NCBI RefSeq assembly: GCF_036226365.1
Contig: NZ_CP108462.1
Location: 3,452,501-3,516,500, forward strand
From: Streptomyces sp. NBC_01262
GTDB lineage: Bacteria; Actinomycetota; Actinomycetes; Streptomycetales; Streptomycetaceae
Reading direction: 5' to 3'
DNA: 64,000 nt
Shown: in pieces, positions 33,478 to 44,629 of the stretch
How the letters are laid out: the number at the start of each line of letters is the position of its first letter
How positions within the stretch are numbered: the first letter of the stretch is position 1
Made by a program: the position numbers and the translations under genes
The notes under the pieces: generated by a model
Told to the model about the DNA's origin: nothing
Database searches by the model: none
The model's input: the letters and a program-made list of their open reading frames with translations, nothing else

Positions 33478-34203
33478 CTATTCGGCGGCAGGCCTTTGCA
33501 CCTCGATGACCGACACCCAACGGCCGTACTGCGCGACGGTGACGCGAAGCGTCTGGCGGTCCCCCGGACCGGGGGCGGAGGTCTCCATCCGGTGGCCGAT
33601 GCGCCCCGTCGTGCCGGAGTAGTACGCGGTCGCGCCGGTCCCGTGCAGCGTCAGGCCGCACTGCTCGGTCAGATACTCCTGCTCCGCCTTCACCTTCGCC
33701 GCCGCGTAGGCCGTCGTGTCGTACTCGTAGATCCGGTGCCGGGCCAGCGCGCCGCCCTTGCCGGTGTAGGTGCCGGTTCCGCCCTGGTAGTCGTCACCCG
33801 GGCCGATCACGCCGTTGACCACCACCCCGCACACGTCGTGCAGTCCCGCCGACGGCAGGGGGTCGTTGGTGTCGCGGCTGTCGCCCGTCCCGTTGTCCTT
33901 CTTCCAGTGCAGCGTCGAGTTCAGCGGGAGATCCGCGGCGGGCACCATGTGGATGGTGTCCCCCGACACGTACGGGTTCGGGGTCGCCGGCACCGTGACA
34001 CCCGTGGCCGGGACCGCGCCGCGCTGCGGGTCCGCCGCCAGCGTCACCCACGACCCGGCCCCCAGTGCGGCCACCGCGATCGCGGCGCCCACCCCCAGCG
34101 CGGCCCGCCTGCGGGCGCGGTGCCGCTCGCCGATGGCCCGTACGTCCGCCGGGGAGGCCAGCCGCACCGTCAGGTCCTGTGCCATCTCGTCGACCTCAGC
34201 CAT
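33478..34203 (-). CDS. membrane-anchored protein, likely anti-sigma partner
   Basis: 241 aa. Short cytoplasmic N-terminus (about 30 residues), one membrane helix (ALGVGAAIAVAALGAGSWVTLA), and an extracytoplasmic domain with two or three cysteines (HDVCGVVVNG, LTEQCGLTLHG). The start overlaps the ECF sigma stop by 8 nt. No HxxxCxxC zinc motif is present, so if it is the anti-sigma it belongs to a non-zinc type; the N-terminus resembles short anti-sigma/antisigma-like proteins found next to SigE-family ECF genes in Streptomyces. Function inferred from context. Confidence 0.72.
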   Translation of the reverse strand: MAEVDEMAQDLTVRLASPADVRAIGERHRARRRAALGVGAAIAVAALGAGSWVTLAADPQRGAVPATGVTVPATPNPYVSGDTIHMVPAADLPLNSTLHWKKDNGTGDSRDTNDPLPSAGLHDVCGVVVNGVIGPGDDYQGGTGTYTGKGGALARHRIYEYDTTAYAAAKVKAEQEYLTEQCGLTLHGTGATAYYSGTTGRIGHRMETSAPGPGDRQTLRVTVAQYGRWVSVIEVQRPAAE

Positions 34204-34723
34204 GAGCGGTGACTCCCTCGGTCCGCGTGTTGGTGTCGGCGAGCCGCTCGCCGAGGATCTTCCGCGCCCGGCTCAGCCGGGTCCGTACCGCTCCGTTCGA
34301 GGCGCCGGTCTCCCGGGCCACCTCCTCCACCGGCAGGTCCAGCAGATGGTGCAGCACCACCGCCCGCCGCTGGTCCGCGCTCAGTTCCCGCAGCGCCGCC
34401 ACCAGCGCCACCCGGTCCGCCGAGAGCCCCGGCACATCCGCCGCCGGCCCGTGCCTCAGCTGCGCCCTGAGGCGGCTGCGCGTCCTGCGCCATGTGCTGA
34501 CCGCCAGCCGCATCGCCACCGTCCGCACCCACGGCGTCGGATCCCCCTGCGCCGTCACCCGCTCCCACCGCAGCCACGCTCTCGCATAGGCCTCCTGCAC
34601 CGCGTCCTCCGCCTCGCCGAGGTCCCCGGTCATCGCGTAGACCGTGGCGACCATCCGCTTGGCGGTGGCGGTGTAGAAGGAGTCGAACTCCGCCGCCGGC
34701 GATTGAGCCGCTTGCGTCGACAT
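34196..34723 (-). CDS. ECF RNA polymerase sigma factor (SigE family)
   Basis: 175-aa sigma-70 family protein. Region 2: EFDSFYTATAKRMVATVYAMTG and DLGEAEDAVQEAYARAWLRW; region 4: LSADQRRAVVLHHLLDLPVEEVARETG and SNGAVRTRLSRARKIL. The style (short, VYAMTGD, LRWERV) is that of the streptomycete 'SigE family' of small ECF factors. Coupled to the downstream membrane-protein gene. ATG 34723. Divergent from the truncated MFS gene. Its regulon is unknown; operon A lies immediately downstream. Confidence 0.9.
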   Translation of the reverse strand: MSTQAAQSPAAEFDSFYTATAKRMVATVYAMTGDLGEAEDAVQEAYARAWLRWERVTAQGDPTPWVRTVAMRLAVSTWRRTRSRLRAQLRHGPAADVPGLSADRVALVAALRELSADQRRAVVLHHLLDLPVEEVARETGASNGAVRTRLSRARKILGERLADTNTRTEGVTAHG

Positions 34724-34842
34724 GCGCCCCCGTCCGTGTTCCCGATTGCTTGCTTCCCTGCAGTGAGCACGCCGGGGTGCGGCGGAATGTTACGGCTAAA
34801 TTCCGAGCGCGGGGATCCGCCGGTCGGATAGCGTCCGCCCCC

Positions 34843-35364
34843 GTGACCACTGTCTCCGGAAGCCGCGGGATCACCGGTCTCGGCACGGACTTCGGGCGCT
34901 TCTGGGCGAGCGACACGGTCAGCGTGCTGGGCACCCAGGTCACCGTCGTGGCCCTCCCGGTGCTCGCGGTGTCGCAGTTGAACGCCACAACCGCGGAGGT
35001 CGGCGTACTGGTCGCCGCCCAGGAGGCGGCCTGGCTGCTGATCGGCCTGCCCGCCGGGGCCTGGGTGGACAGATGGCGCCGGCGGCGTGTCCTGATGTGG
35101 TCCGACATCGGACGGGGTCTGCTGCTGTTCTCGATACCGGCGGCTGCCGGGGCCCGGACCCTGACGATGACGCAGCTCTGGCTGGTGAGCCTCGCCGTGG
35201 GAGCCCTGACCGTCTTCTCGCTCATCGCCGGCCAGGCGTATCTGCCGAGCCTGGTGGGCCGTGACGAACTGGTCGCCGCGGGCTTCGTCCTCGTGCCCTG
35301 CGGCCTGCTGCCCACCCGCCTGTGGCGTGCGGAAGAGCTTGAGGACATCGCGCCTGCTCAGTGA
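34843..35364 (+). pseudogene. truncated MFS transporter (N-terminal part only)
   Basis: 173 residues from GTG 34843 that match the first four to five helices of an MFS exporter: FGRFWASDTVSVLGTQVTVVALPVLAV, GLPAGAWVDRWRRRRVLMWSD, QAYLPSLVGRDELVAAG. Family members run about 400 residues. After VGRDELV, where homologues continue with 'EAN(A/S)...', the sequence leaves the family and stops at 35362-35364. No remaining part is found downstream, where an AT-richer non-coding stretch leads into operon B. I read it as a relic left at a rearrangement point. Confidence 0.7.
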
Positions 35365-35750
35365 CGGTTCCGCGAGGGGTATCCCTCACGCGCTCCCGTA
35401 TCACCCTTCTTCGACTATGTGCTGTCAAGGAGGGATAACCCGCTGCCGCGGTCAGATTTCCGCAAAGCAGATAACGGATTCATTAAGACCGCTCGACGCG
35501 CGTTGACGCCGCCATAAATAAGTTGCGAAGGTCCACACAACCCGCAAGTCCCCCTGGGACCTGCGGAGTCCGGCCGGACCACATGAAAGCAAGGGCGGGG
35601 GCGCTCCTGGATTGTTTCAGGAATGATAATTCGGCGCGCCGGCCCACGGAACCGCCTGGCGCAGTTGTTGTGCATTTATTCACCTTTTTTTGGAAACCAA
35701 CGCTCGAACCCGTCACTGCGGGGTGAGGGCCACACGAGAGAGCTGAGCAC
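35365..35750. other. 386-bp AT-richer junction region, no gene seen
   Basis: Between the broken MFS gene and operon B. Visibly lower GC than elsewhere (CATAAATAAG, GGAATGATAATTCGG, CATTTATTCACCTTTTTTTGG). It contains an inverted CCTGGG.../...CCAGG-type pairing near 35551-35612 and a T7 run at 35684-35690, but no convincing coding frame. It should contain the operon B promoter; GAGAGAGCT before GTG 35751 is the ribosome site. Confidence 0.55.
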
Positions 35751-36731
35751 GTGGGCCGTTTCATGTTGCGCCGTTTCGTCAACTACCTGGCGCTGGTCAT
35801 CATCGCGGCCTCCCTCACCTACGCCCTCGCGGCGATCAGCCTCAACCCGAGAGCCAACTTCGAGGGCCGCAACCCGAAGCCCTCGGCAGCCTCGGTGACC
35901 GCCACCCTCAACGAGTACAACCTCAACCCCGACACGCCCCTTCTGGTCCGATTCGGCCACTGGGCGGGGGGTGTCGCGCACGGCGACCTGGGGAGGACCG
36001 TCACCGGCGGCCAGGTCAACGACGAGTTCGGCCGCCGGGTCGGCGTGAGCACCCGGCTGCTGCTCATCTCGACGCTGCTGGGATCCATGGGCGGCGTCAT
36101 GGTCGGCGCGTGGGGGGCCATCAGGCAGTACCGGGCATCGGACCGGATCTCGACCCTGGCGTCGTTCGGCGTGCTCGCCATGCCGGTGTTCGTGATCGCC
36201 GTGACGCTGAAACTGTGGGCCATCGACCTCAACGACGCCGTGGGGCACAAGGTCATCGAGTACACCGGGGAGTACGACCCCGGGCTGAGCGGCACGGGCG
36301 AGATCCTGCTCAGCCGGCTTCAGCACCTGTTGCTGCCCAGCCTGACGCTGATCGTCATTCAGATCGCCCTGTACAGCCGCTACCAGCGCAGTTCGATGCT
36401 CGACGTGCTGGGCAGCGACTTCCTGCGCACCGCCCGCGCCAAGGGCCTGAGCCGGAAGGCCGCACTCATGAAACACGGCCTGCGCACCGCGGTCCTGCCG
36501 GTTGTGCCGCTGCTCGTCTACAACGTCGTGCTCCTCTTCACCGGCGCCACCTTCACCGAGAAGATCTTCGGCTGGCATGGGATGGGCGAGTGGCTGGTCA
36601 ACTCGATCAGCACCAACGACGTGAACGCCACCGCCGCGGTCGGCCTGTTCACCGCCGTGGTCGTCCTGATCGCGGGGCTGTTGTCCGACCTGCTCTACGC
36701 GGCCCTCGATCCGCGCGTGCGGATGAGCTGA
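35751..36731 (+). CDS. peptide ABC transporter permease, DppB type (operon B)
   Basis: 326 aa, starting at GTG with GAGAGAG upstream. N-terminus GRFMLRRFVNYLALVIIAASLTYALA, six helices, EAA loop DFLRTARAKGLSRKAALMKHGLR, and C-terminus LSDLLYAALDPRVRMS. Family 5 permease. It has a long first periplasmic loop containing NPRANFEGRNPKPS, a feature of this permease subgroup rather than of the operon A/C DppB proteins. First gene of a plus-strand operon. Confidence 0.92.
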   Translation: MGRFMLRRFVNYLALVIIAASLTYALAAISLNPRANFEGRNPKPSAASVTATLNEYNLNPDTPLLVRFGHWAGGVAHGDLGRTVTGGQVNDEFGRRVGVSTRLLLISTLLGSMGGVMVGAWGAIRQYRASDRISTLASFGVLAMPVFVIAVTLKLWAIDLNDAVGHKVIEYTGEYDPGLSGTGEILLSRLQHLLLPSLTLIVIQIALYSRYQRSSMLDVLGSDFLRTARAKGLSRKAALMKHGLRTAVLPVVPLLVYNVVLLFTGATFTEKIFGWHGMGEWLVNSISTNDVNATAAVGLFTAVVVLIAGLLSDLLYAALDPRVRMS

Positions 36732-36789
36732 GCTTCCTCCCGCCCCCGTGAACCAGCCGCCCCGATCCCGCGCCCAGAGGAAAGCCACC

Positions 36790-37748
36790 ATGGCCGTCCA
36801 GACTCCTTCCGTACAACCCACGGCGTCGTCCACCGCCGTCACCACGCGGCCGGCCCCGCGGCGCAGAAGCCGGACCCGGCTCACCGCCATCCGCTTCGCG
36901 CGCAACCGCACGGCGCTCTTCGGGCTGCTGATGCTCATCCTGCTGTTTCTGATGGCCTACGTCGCCCCGCTGCTCTACAAGTGGAGCTACACGGACCTGG
37001 ACTTCAACGCCTTCCAGCAACCGCCGTCGGCCAGCCATTGGTTCGGCACCGACCAGACCGGTTCCGACCTGTTCGCGATGACCGCCCGGGGTATGCAGAA
37101 GTCCCTTGTCATCGGCCTTCTGACCGGTGTGATCTGCACCGTCCTGGCGGCCGCCGTCGGGGCGAGCGCGGGCTATTTCGGCGGCTGGACGGACCGCGGC
37201 CTGATGTGGATCGTGGACCTGCTTCTGGTGATGCCCAACTTCCTGATCATCGCGGTGCTTTCCCCCCTGTTCCAGGGGACCACCTGGCTGGTCTTCGTGG
37301 TGCTGCTGGCGGCGTTCAGCTGGATGATCACGGGCCGGGTGGTACGCAGCATGACGCTCACCCTGAAGGACCGTGAATTCGTCAAGGCCGCCAAGTACAT
37401 GGGCGTACCGGCCCCGGTGATCATCTTCCGGCACATCCTGCCGTCGATGGCCTCGATGCTGATCATCGACGGGACGATCCAGGTGGGCACCGCGATCATC
37501 GGCGAGACCAGCCTGTCGTACTTCGGCTTCGGTGTGCAGGCGCCCGATGTGTCACTCGGCACGGTGATCGCCACGGGCACCCCGGCTGCCCCCTCCTTTC
37601 CGTGGCTGTTCTACTTCCCGGCCGGGTGCCTGGTCCTGATCTGCCTGTCCATCGCCTTCATCGGTGACGGGCTGCGCGACGCCCTCGACCCCAACTCCAG
37701 CCGCGCCAAGGCCAGGAAGAACCGCAAGTCCCAGGAAGGACCCACGTC

Positions 37749-37752
<4 letters not shown>
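36790..37752 (+). CDS. peptide ABC transporter permease, DppC type (operon B)
   Basis: 320 aa from ATG 36790, which follows GAGGAAA at good spacing; a GTG at 36748 would add 14 residues. Thr/Pro-rich N-terminus, then helices and the EAA loop [25 protein letters not shown]-terminus [17 protein letters not shown]. Contains [19 protein letters not shown], the standard DppC signature. The last codons overlap the ATPase start (GTGA), so they are translationally coupled. Confidence 0.92.
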
Positions 37753-39881
<2,129 letters not shown>

Positions 39882-39942
39882 CCACGGCACCCCTGCTTCT
39901 CACCGTCCCTGTCCCACTCCGCCCCGTATGAGGAGAACACCC

Positions 39943-41637
39943 TTGAAGAGAACCCGTACGTCCCTTGCGCTGATCACCCTGGTCACCACCGGCGCACTGA
40001 CCCTGACCGCGTGCGGTGGCGGAAGCGACACCAAGGACGACGGCAAGAAGACCTCGGTCCCGAAGTCCACCGCCAACAACATCGCCGCGACGGACCGGAC
40101 CAAGCTGAAGCAGGGCGGCACCCTCAACTGGCCGATCGGCGAGATCGCCGAGAACTTCAACTACAACGAGATCGACGGAACGCTCTCGGACGGCTTCGAC
40201 GTCGAGCGCGCCCTGATGCCGATCATCATGAAGTCGGACGCCACCGGCACCGTGAGCCCCGACCCGGACTACCTGACGTCTGCCAAGGTCGACGAGAGCT
40301 CCGGCAAGCAGGTCGTGACCTACGAGATCAACCCGAAGGCCAAGTGGTCCGACGGCACGGCGATCTCGTACAAGGACTTCCTGGCCCAGTGGACGGCCCT
40401 GAACGGCAAGAACACCAAGTACAAGATCTCCTCCAGCACCGGCTACAGCCTCATCGCCAGCGTCGCCAAGGGCAAGGACGACCAGGAGGTCGTCGTCACC
40501 TTCTCCAGCTCCTTCGGTGACTGGAAGAGCCTGTTCAGCCCGCTCTACCCGGCTTCGGTCACCGGCACCGTGGAGGGCTTCAACAGCGGCTACCTGGGCA
40601 AGATCCCGGTCACCGCGGGCCCCTTCAAGTTCGGCAGCATCGACAAGACCGCCAAGACCCTGACCGTGGTCCGCGACACCAGCTGGTGGGGCGACAAGGC
40701 GATCCTCGACAAGATCATCTACCGTGCGCTCGACTCCGACGCCACCGCCGGAGCCTTCGCCAACGGCGAGGTCGACTTCTTCGACGTCGGTCCGGACCCG
40801 GCCGCCTACAAGCAGGCCAAGGCCGTCAAGGGCGCCTCCATCCGTGAGGCCGCGGGCCCGAACTACCGCCACCTCACCATCAACGGCACCCAGGGCGCCC
40901 TCAAGGACGTCGCCGTGCGGCAGGCCGTCACCCAGGCGCTCAGCCGTGACGCCATCGCCAAGTCCGACCTGCAGGGCCTGGGCTGGACGCCGACTCCCCT
41001 GAACAACCACTTCTTCGTCACCAACCAGAAGGGCTACAAGGACAACGCCGGCGAGTACGGAACGTACGACCCGACCAAGGCCAAGGCCTCGCTGGACGCG
41101 GCGGGCTGGAAGCTCGACGGCGAGTACCGCAAGAAGGACGGCAAGGTGCTTGAGCTCAACCTCGTCATCCCGGCCGCCGTCAGCGTCTCGGCCAACGAGG
41201 GCAAGCTGATGCAGCCGATGCTGAAGGCCGTGGGCATCAAGCTGAACATCAAGTCCGTGCCGCTGCAGGACTTCTTCGACAAGTACGTCACCCCGGGCAA
41301 CTTCGACCTGACCGTCTTCTCCTGGATCGGGACCCCCTTCCCGACCTCCTCGACCCAGTCGATCTACGCCAAGCCCGTCGGATCCAACATCCAGCAGAAC
41401 TACACCGGCGTGGGCAGCGACGAACTCGACGCCGCCATGAAGAAGGCCTCCGCCGACACCGACCCGGCCCAGGCCATCGTCGACACCAACGCCGCCGACG
41501 TACTGATCTGGAAGCAGGCCAACCTGCTCCCGCTCTACCAGCGCCCCGAGATCAAGGCCGTCAAGAGCACCCTCGTGAACCTCGGCGCCTACGGCTTCGC
41601 GGACCCGCGCTACCAGGACATCGGCTTCACCAAGTAA
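39943..41637 (+). CDS. peptide-binding lipoprotein, SBP family 5 (operon B)
   Basis: 564 aa. Lipobox Cys24 (ITLVTTGALTLTAC), then GGSDTKDDGKK linker and a family 5 domain: GGTLNWPIGEIAENFNYNEID, AKWSDGTAISYKDFLAQW, LFSPLYPASVTGT, ending GAYGFADPRYQDIGFTK. I choose TTG 39943, which follows GAGGAG at 7 nt; ATG 39928 overlaps that site. Closely related to the orphan lipoprotein at 55779-57500 and clearly distinct from the operon A/C proteins. Unusually, it is the last gene of its operon. Confidence 0.92.
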   Translation: MKRTRTSLALITLVTTGALTLTACGGGSDTKDDGKKTSVPKSTANNIAATDRTKLKQGGTLNWPIGEIAENFNYNEIDGTLSDGFDVERALMPIIMKSDATGTVSPDPDYLTSAKVDESSGKQVVTYEINPKAKWSDGTAISYKDFLAQWTALNGKNTKYKISSSTGYSLIASVAKGKDDQEVVVTFSSSFGDWKSLFSPLYPASVTGTVEGFNSGYLGKIPVTAGPFKFGSIDKTAKTLTVVRDTSWWGDKAILDKIIYRALDSDATAGAFANGEVDFFDVGPDPAAYKQAKAVKGASIREAAGPNYRHLTINGTQGALKDVAVRQAVTQALSRDAIAKSDLQGLGWTPTPLNNHFFVTNQKGYKDNAGEYGTYDPTKAKASLDAAGWKLDGEYRKKDGKVLELNLVIPAAVSVSANEGKLMQPMLKAVGIKLNIKSVPLQDFFDKYVTPGNFDLTVFSWIGTPFPTSSTQSIYAKPVGSNIQQNYTGVGSDELDAAMKKASADTDPAQAIVDTNAADVLIWKQANLLPLYQRPEIKAVKSTLVNLGAYGFADPRYQDIGFTK

Positions 41638-41653
41638 CACCCCGAGCACCCCA

Positions 41654-41691
41654 CCGGTCCCGGCACCCGTTTATACGGATGCCGGGACCGG
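41654..41691. terminator. bidirectional terminator between operon B and the iminopeptidase gene
   Basis: Perfect 12-bp stem CCGGTCCCGGCA/TGCCGGGACCGG with a 14-nt loop, midway between two convergent stops. Confidence 0.85.
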
Positions 41692-41705
41692 CCTCGTTCC
41701 GGAGG

Positions 41706-42665
41706 TCATTGCCCGGCGTAGCGCTCCATCGCCTCGCGGATCGCGTCGCGCATCGCCGGGCTGCCGGTGTGCCCGGAGTCGTCGATGACCTTCAGCTCGG
41801 CGTTCGGCCAGGCCTTGGACAGCTCCCAGGGGGTCTTCAGGGGGCAGCTCAGGTCGAGGCGGCCGTGGATGAGGGTGCCGGGGATGCCGGCGAGGCGGTG
41901 GGCGTCGCGGAGGAGTTGGCCTTCCTCCAGCCAGGCGTCGTGGGAGAAGTAGTGGGCGGTGATGCGGGTGAAGGCCATCAGGGCGTCGGGGGGCCGGTTG
42001 CTGTAGGCGCCGGGCCGGCCGAGGACCTCGTGCGCGATGACGGCGTCCTCCCACGTGGCCCAGTCCCGCGCCGCCCTGACCCGCGTGTCCTCGTCCTGGC
42101 TGTTCAGCAGCCGGCTGTACGCGGCGGGCAGGTCGCCCTCCCGGTCCTCCTCGGGCAGGGCGTCCCGGAACGCCTCCCACGGCTCCGGCAGCAGGCGGCC
42201 GACGCCCCGGTAGAGCCACTCGGTTTCCTCGTGACGGGTCATGGTGACCCCGATGATCACGATCTCCGAGACCCGCTCGGGATGGCGCTCGGCGTAGGCG
42301 AGGATCAGCGTGGAGCCCCAGGAGCCGCCGAAGAGCAGCCACCGGTCGATGCCCAGGTGCTCCCTGAGCCGTTCCATGTCCTCGATCAGGTGGTGCGTGG
42401 TGTTGTGCTCCAGGCCGGTCGCCGGATCGGAGGCATGCGGCCGGCTGCGGCCGCACCCGCGCTGGTCGAACAGGACCACGCGGAAGCGTTCCGGGTCCGC
42501 GGACCGGCGCATGCCGACGCTGCAGCCGGTCCCCGGTCCCCCGTGCACGACCAGCACGGGCTTGCCGTCGGGATTTCCGCAGGTCTCCCAGTACACCTGG
42601 TTGCCGTCGCCGACATCCAGCATGCCCTGGGCGTAGGGCTCGAGCGGGGGTTGCTGCTGGGTCAC
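41706..42665 (-). CDS. pip: proline iminopeptidase (prolyl aminopeptidase)
   Basis: 319-aa alpha/beta-hydrolase of family S33 that removes N-terminal proline from peptides. Oxyanion motif HGGPGTGCS (41-49), FDQRGCGRSRP, nucleophile Ser115 in GGSWGST, and the late Asp/His in GRLDLSCP and DSGHTG. GTG start 42665. Lying between two peptide importers, it probably digests imported peptides in the cytoplasm; no signal peptide is present. Confidence 0.93.
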   Translation of the reverse strand: MTQQQPPLEPYAQGMLDVGDGNQVYWETCGNPDGKPVLVVHGGPGTGCSVGMRRSADPERFRVVLFDQRGCGRSRPHASDPATGLEHNTTHHLIEDMERLREHLGIDRWLLFGGSWGSTLILAYAERHPERVSEIVIIGVTMTRHEETEWLYRGVGRLLPEPWEAFRDALPEEDREGDLPAAYSRLLNSQDEDTRVRAARDWATWEDAVIAHEVLGRPGAYSNRPPDALMAFTRITAHYFSHDAWLEEGQLLRDAHRLAGIPGTLIHGRLDLSCPLKTPWELSKAWPNAELKVIDDSGHTGSPAMRDAIREAMERYAGQ

Positions 42666-42716
42666 GGCGGTGAGCCTCCTCAGACGGGAAAGCGACCCGC
42701 CGAGACTACTGCGGCT

Positions 42717-43094
42717 TCAGTCGCGGACCAGGCAGAACGGGTGGCCCGCCGGATCGGCGTAGATCCGCCAACTGCGGTTGCCTCCACCGTCGTCGATCAG
42801 TTCGGCGCCCAGGTCCACGACCTGGGCGTGGGCACGGTCGAGATCCTGGACGCCGATGTCCAGATGGAGCTGCTGGGGGCGGCCGGGGTCCGGCCACAGC
42901 GGGGGCCGGTGGTCGTCGACACGCTGGAAGGCCAGCACCTGGCCCGCCCCCGTATGGAGGGTCGCCCAGCCGTCATCGAGGGACCACCGCGGATCGGGCC
43001 GGTTGACGGTCCCGCCGAGGAGGGCGCGGTAGAACCGGGCGAGTCCGGGTGCGTCGGAGCAGTCCAGCACCACGCACTGCAGGTGGCCGATCAC
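42717..43094 (-). CDS. VOC-superfamily (glyoxalase-like) protein
   Basis: 125 aa, two beta-alpha-beta-beta-beta modules: CVVLDCSDAPGLARFYRALLGG, QQLHLDIGVQDLDRAHAQVVDLGAEL and IYADPAGHPFCLVRD, the common 'glyoxalase_6'-type ending. Residues that could bind metal (His8-like, His at LHLD, Glu) are incompletely conserved. Start GTG 43094 overlaps the YunG-like stop (GTGA). Substrate unknown. Confidence 0.85.
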   Translation of the reverse strand: MIGHLQCVVLDCSDAPGLARFYRALLGGTVNRPDPRWSLDDGWATLHTGAGQVLAFQRVDDHRPPLWPDPGRPQQLHLDIGVQDLDRAHAQVVDLGAELIDDGGGNRSWRIYADPAGHPFCLVRD

Positions 43095-43504
43095 CGTGTT
43101 CCGGCCGGGGCCGGGAGGGAACCGAGGCGGGCGGCAACCCGATCGCGCAGGAGCTCGTACTCCGCCCAGCGGCGGGGCAGCGGCCCCGGGGGCCGCTCGA
43201 CGAGGCGGGCCGCGGTGACGACCTGGCCGAGGCGGAACTGCTCACGGGTGAGGTCGATCTCGATCCCGCTGGCAAGGCGGTTCCACCAGTGGTAACCGGC
43301 CTGCTCGTCGTCGAGGTAGACCTCGCCGACCATGAGGTCGCCGCCGAGGATGTCGTTCACGACGAGGGCGGTGATGTCGCAGTGTCCCCAGGCCGGGTTG
43401 CCGGGATGCCAGGGGACTCGTGAGACGTCGTCCGGTGAGCATGTGTCGGCGGCCCAACTGGCGTGCAGGGCCTCGTCGATGTCCTTCAGGGTCCAGGGGA
43501 TCAT
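43091..43504 (-). CDS. YunG-like protein
   Basis: 137 aa from ATG 43504; a longer frame from 43546 lacks a ribosome site. Conserved core: ALHASWAADTCSPDD, WHPGNPAWGHCDITALVVNDILGGDL, GYHWWNRLASGIEIDLTREQF. This matches the YunG family, small proteins of unknown function with an invariant Cys/His/Asn set that recalls a papain-like or NlpC-like active site (Cys at TCSP, GHCD, His at GYHWWN). Activity not established. Coupled to the VOC gene. Confidence 0.8.
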   Translation of the reverse strand: MIPWTLKDIDEALHASWAADTCSPDDVSRVPWHPGNPAWGHCDITALVVNDILGGDLMVGEVYLDDEQAGYHWWNRLASGIEIDLTREQFRLGQVVTAARLVERPPGPLPRRWAEYELLRDRVAARLGSLPAPAGTR

Positions 43505-43550
43505 GACCCGAGGATGCCAGGCGGCACTGACAGTCCCGTCCGGCACGCGA

Positions 43551-43582
43551 AAGGGTGCCCGCGCGATGGCGTGGGCACCCTT
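43551..43582 (-). terminator. terminator of oligopeptide operon C
   Basis: Perfect 10-bp stem AAGGGTGCCC/GGGCACCCTT with a 12-nt loop, 16 nt after the last ATPase stop of operon C. Confidence 0.82.
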
Positions 43583-43597
43583 CAGCAGGCCGTACGG

Positions 43598-44629
43598 CTA
43601 TGAGGTGGCGCCCACCACGTCCTTCTCCTCGGCGAAGTGGCACGCGGAGTCGTGCGCGGCCGGGGTGTCGGAGCCGGCGAACCGCTCGGGGACGGCCAGG
43701 AGCGGCACCTCCGTGGCGCACTTGTCCTGGGCCTTCCAGCAGCGCGTACGGAAACGGCAGCCGGAGGGCGGGTTGGCAGGGGACGGGACGTCGCCGGCCA
43801 GGATGATGCGCTCGCGGTGCTCGCGCGCCTCGGGGTCCGGTACGGGCACGGCCGACAGCAGGGCCTGGGTGTAGGGATGCGTCGGGTGCTCGTAGATCTG
43901 CTCGTCGGAGCCGATCTCGGCGATCTTGCCGAGGTACATCACGCCGACGCGGTCGGAGATGTGCCGCACGATGGACAGGTCGTGGGCGATGAAGATGTAG
44001 GAGAGGTTGAACTCGTCCTGCAGCTTCTCCATCAGGTTGATGACCTGTGCCTGCACCGAGACGTCCAGTGCCGAGACCGGCTCGTCACAGATGATGATCT
44101 CCGGGTTGAGCGCGAGGCCGCGGGCGATGCCGATGCGCTGGCGCTGGCCGCCGGAGAACTGGTGCGGGTAGCGGTTGATGTACTCGGGGTTGAGGCCGAC
44201 GACGTCGAGGAGTTCCTTGACGCGCTTCCGGCGATCGCCCTTCGGGGCCACCTCGGGGTGGATGTCGAAGGGTTCGCCGATGATGTCGCCGACCGTCATC
44301 CGGGGGTTCAGGGACGTGTAGGGGTCCTGGAACACCATCTGGATGTTGCGGCGGACCGCCTTGAGGGCACGGCCGGACAGCCTGGTGATGTCCTCGCCCT
44401 TGTACAGGACCTCGCCCGAGGTGGCCGTCTCCAGGCGCATGAGCAGCTTGGCGACGGTGGACTTGCCGCAGCCGGACTCGCCGACGATGCCCAGGGTCTC
44501 GCCCTGGTACAGGTCGAAGGAGACGCCGTCCACGGCCTGGACCGCACCGATCTGGCGTTTGAAGACGATGCCCTGGGTCAGCGGAAAGTGCTTGACCAGG
44601 TTGCGTACCTGGAGGATGGGCTCAGCCAT
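43598..44629 (-). CDS. oligopeptide ABC transporter ATPase, OppF/DppF type (operon C)
   Basis: 343 aa. Same motif order as the operon A protein: [39 protein letters not shown], and [20 protein letters not shown] 44629; a longer frame from 44680 extends into the neighbouring gene and is rejected. The C-terminus is seven residues longer than the operon A copy (DVVGATS). Near identity with operon A across the ATPase core points to duplication. Last gene of operon C. Confidence 0.94.
   Translation of the reverse strand: MAEPILQVRNLVKHFPLTQGIVFKRQIGAVQAVDGVSFDLYQGETLGIVGESGCGKSTVAKLLMRLETATSGEVLYKGEDITRLSGRALKAVRRNIQMVFQDPYTSLNPRMTVGDIIGEPFDIHPEVAPKGDRRKRVKELLDVVGLNPEYINRYPHQFSGGQRQRIGIARGLALNPEIIICDEPVSALDVSVQAQVINLMEKLQDEFNLSYIFIAHDLSIVRHISDRVGVMYLGKIAEIGSDEQIYEHPTHPYTQALLSAVPVPDPEAREHRERIILAGDVPSPANPPSGCRFRTRCWKAQDKCATEVPLLAVPERFAGSDTPAAHDSACHFAEEKDVVGATS

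Noticed and set aside
35684..35690. T-run as part of an intrinsic terminator
   Set aside because: No GC-rich stem immediately upstream on the plus strand.
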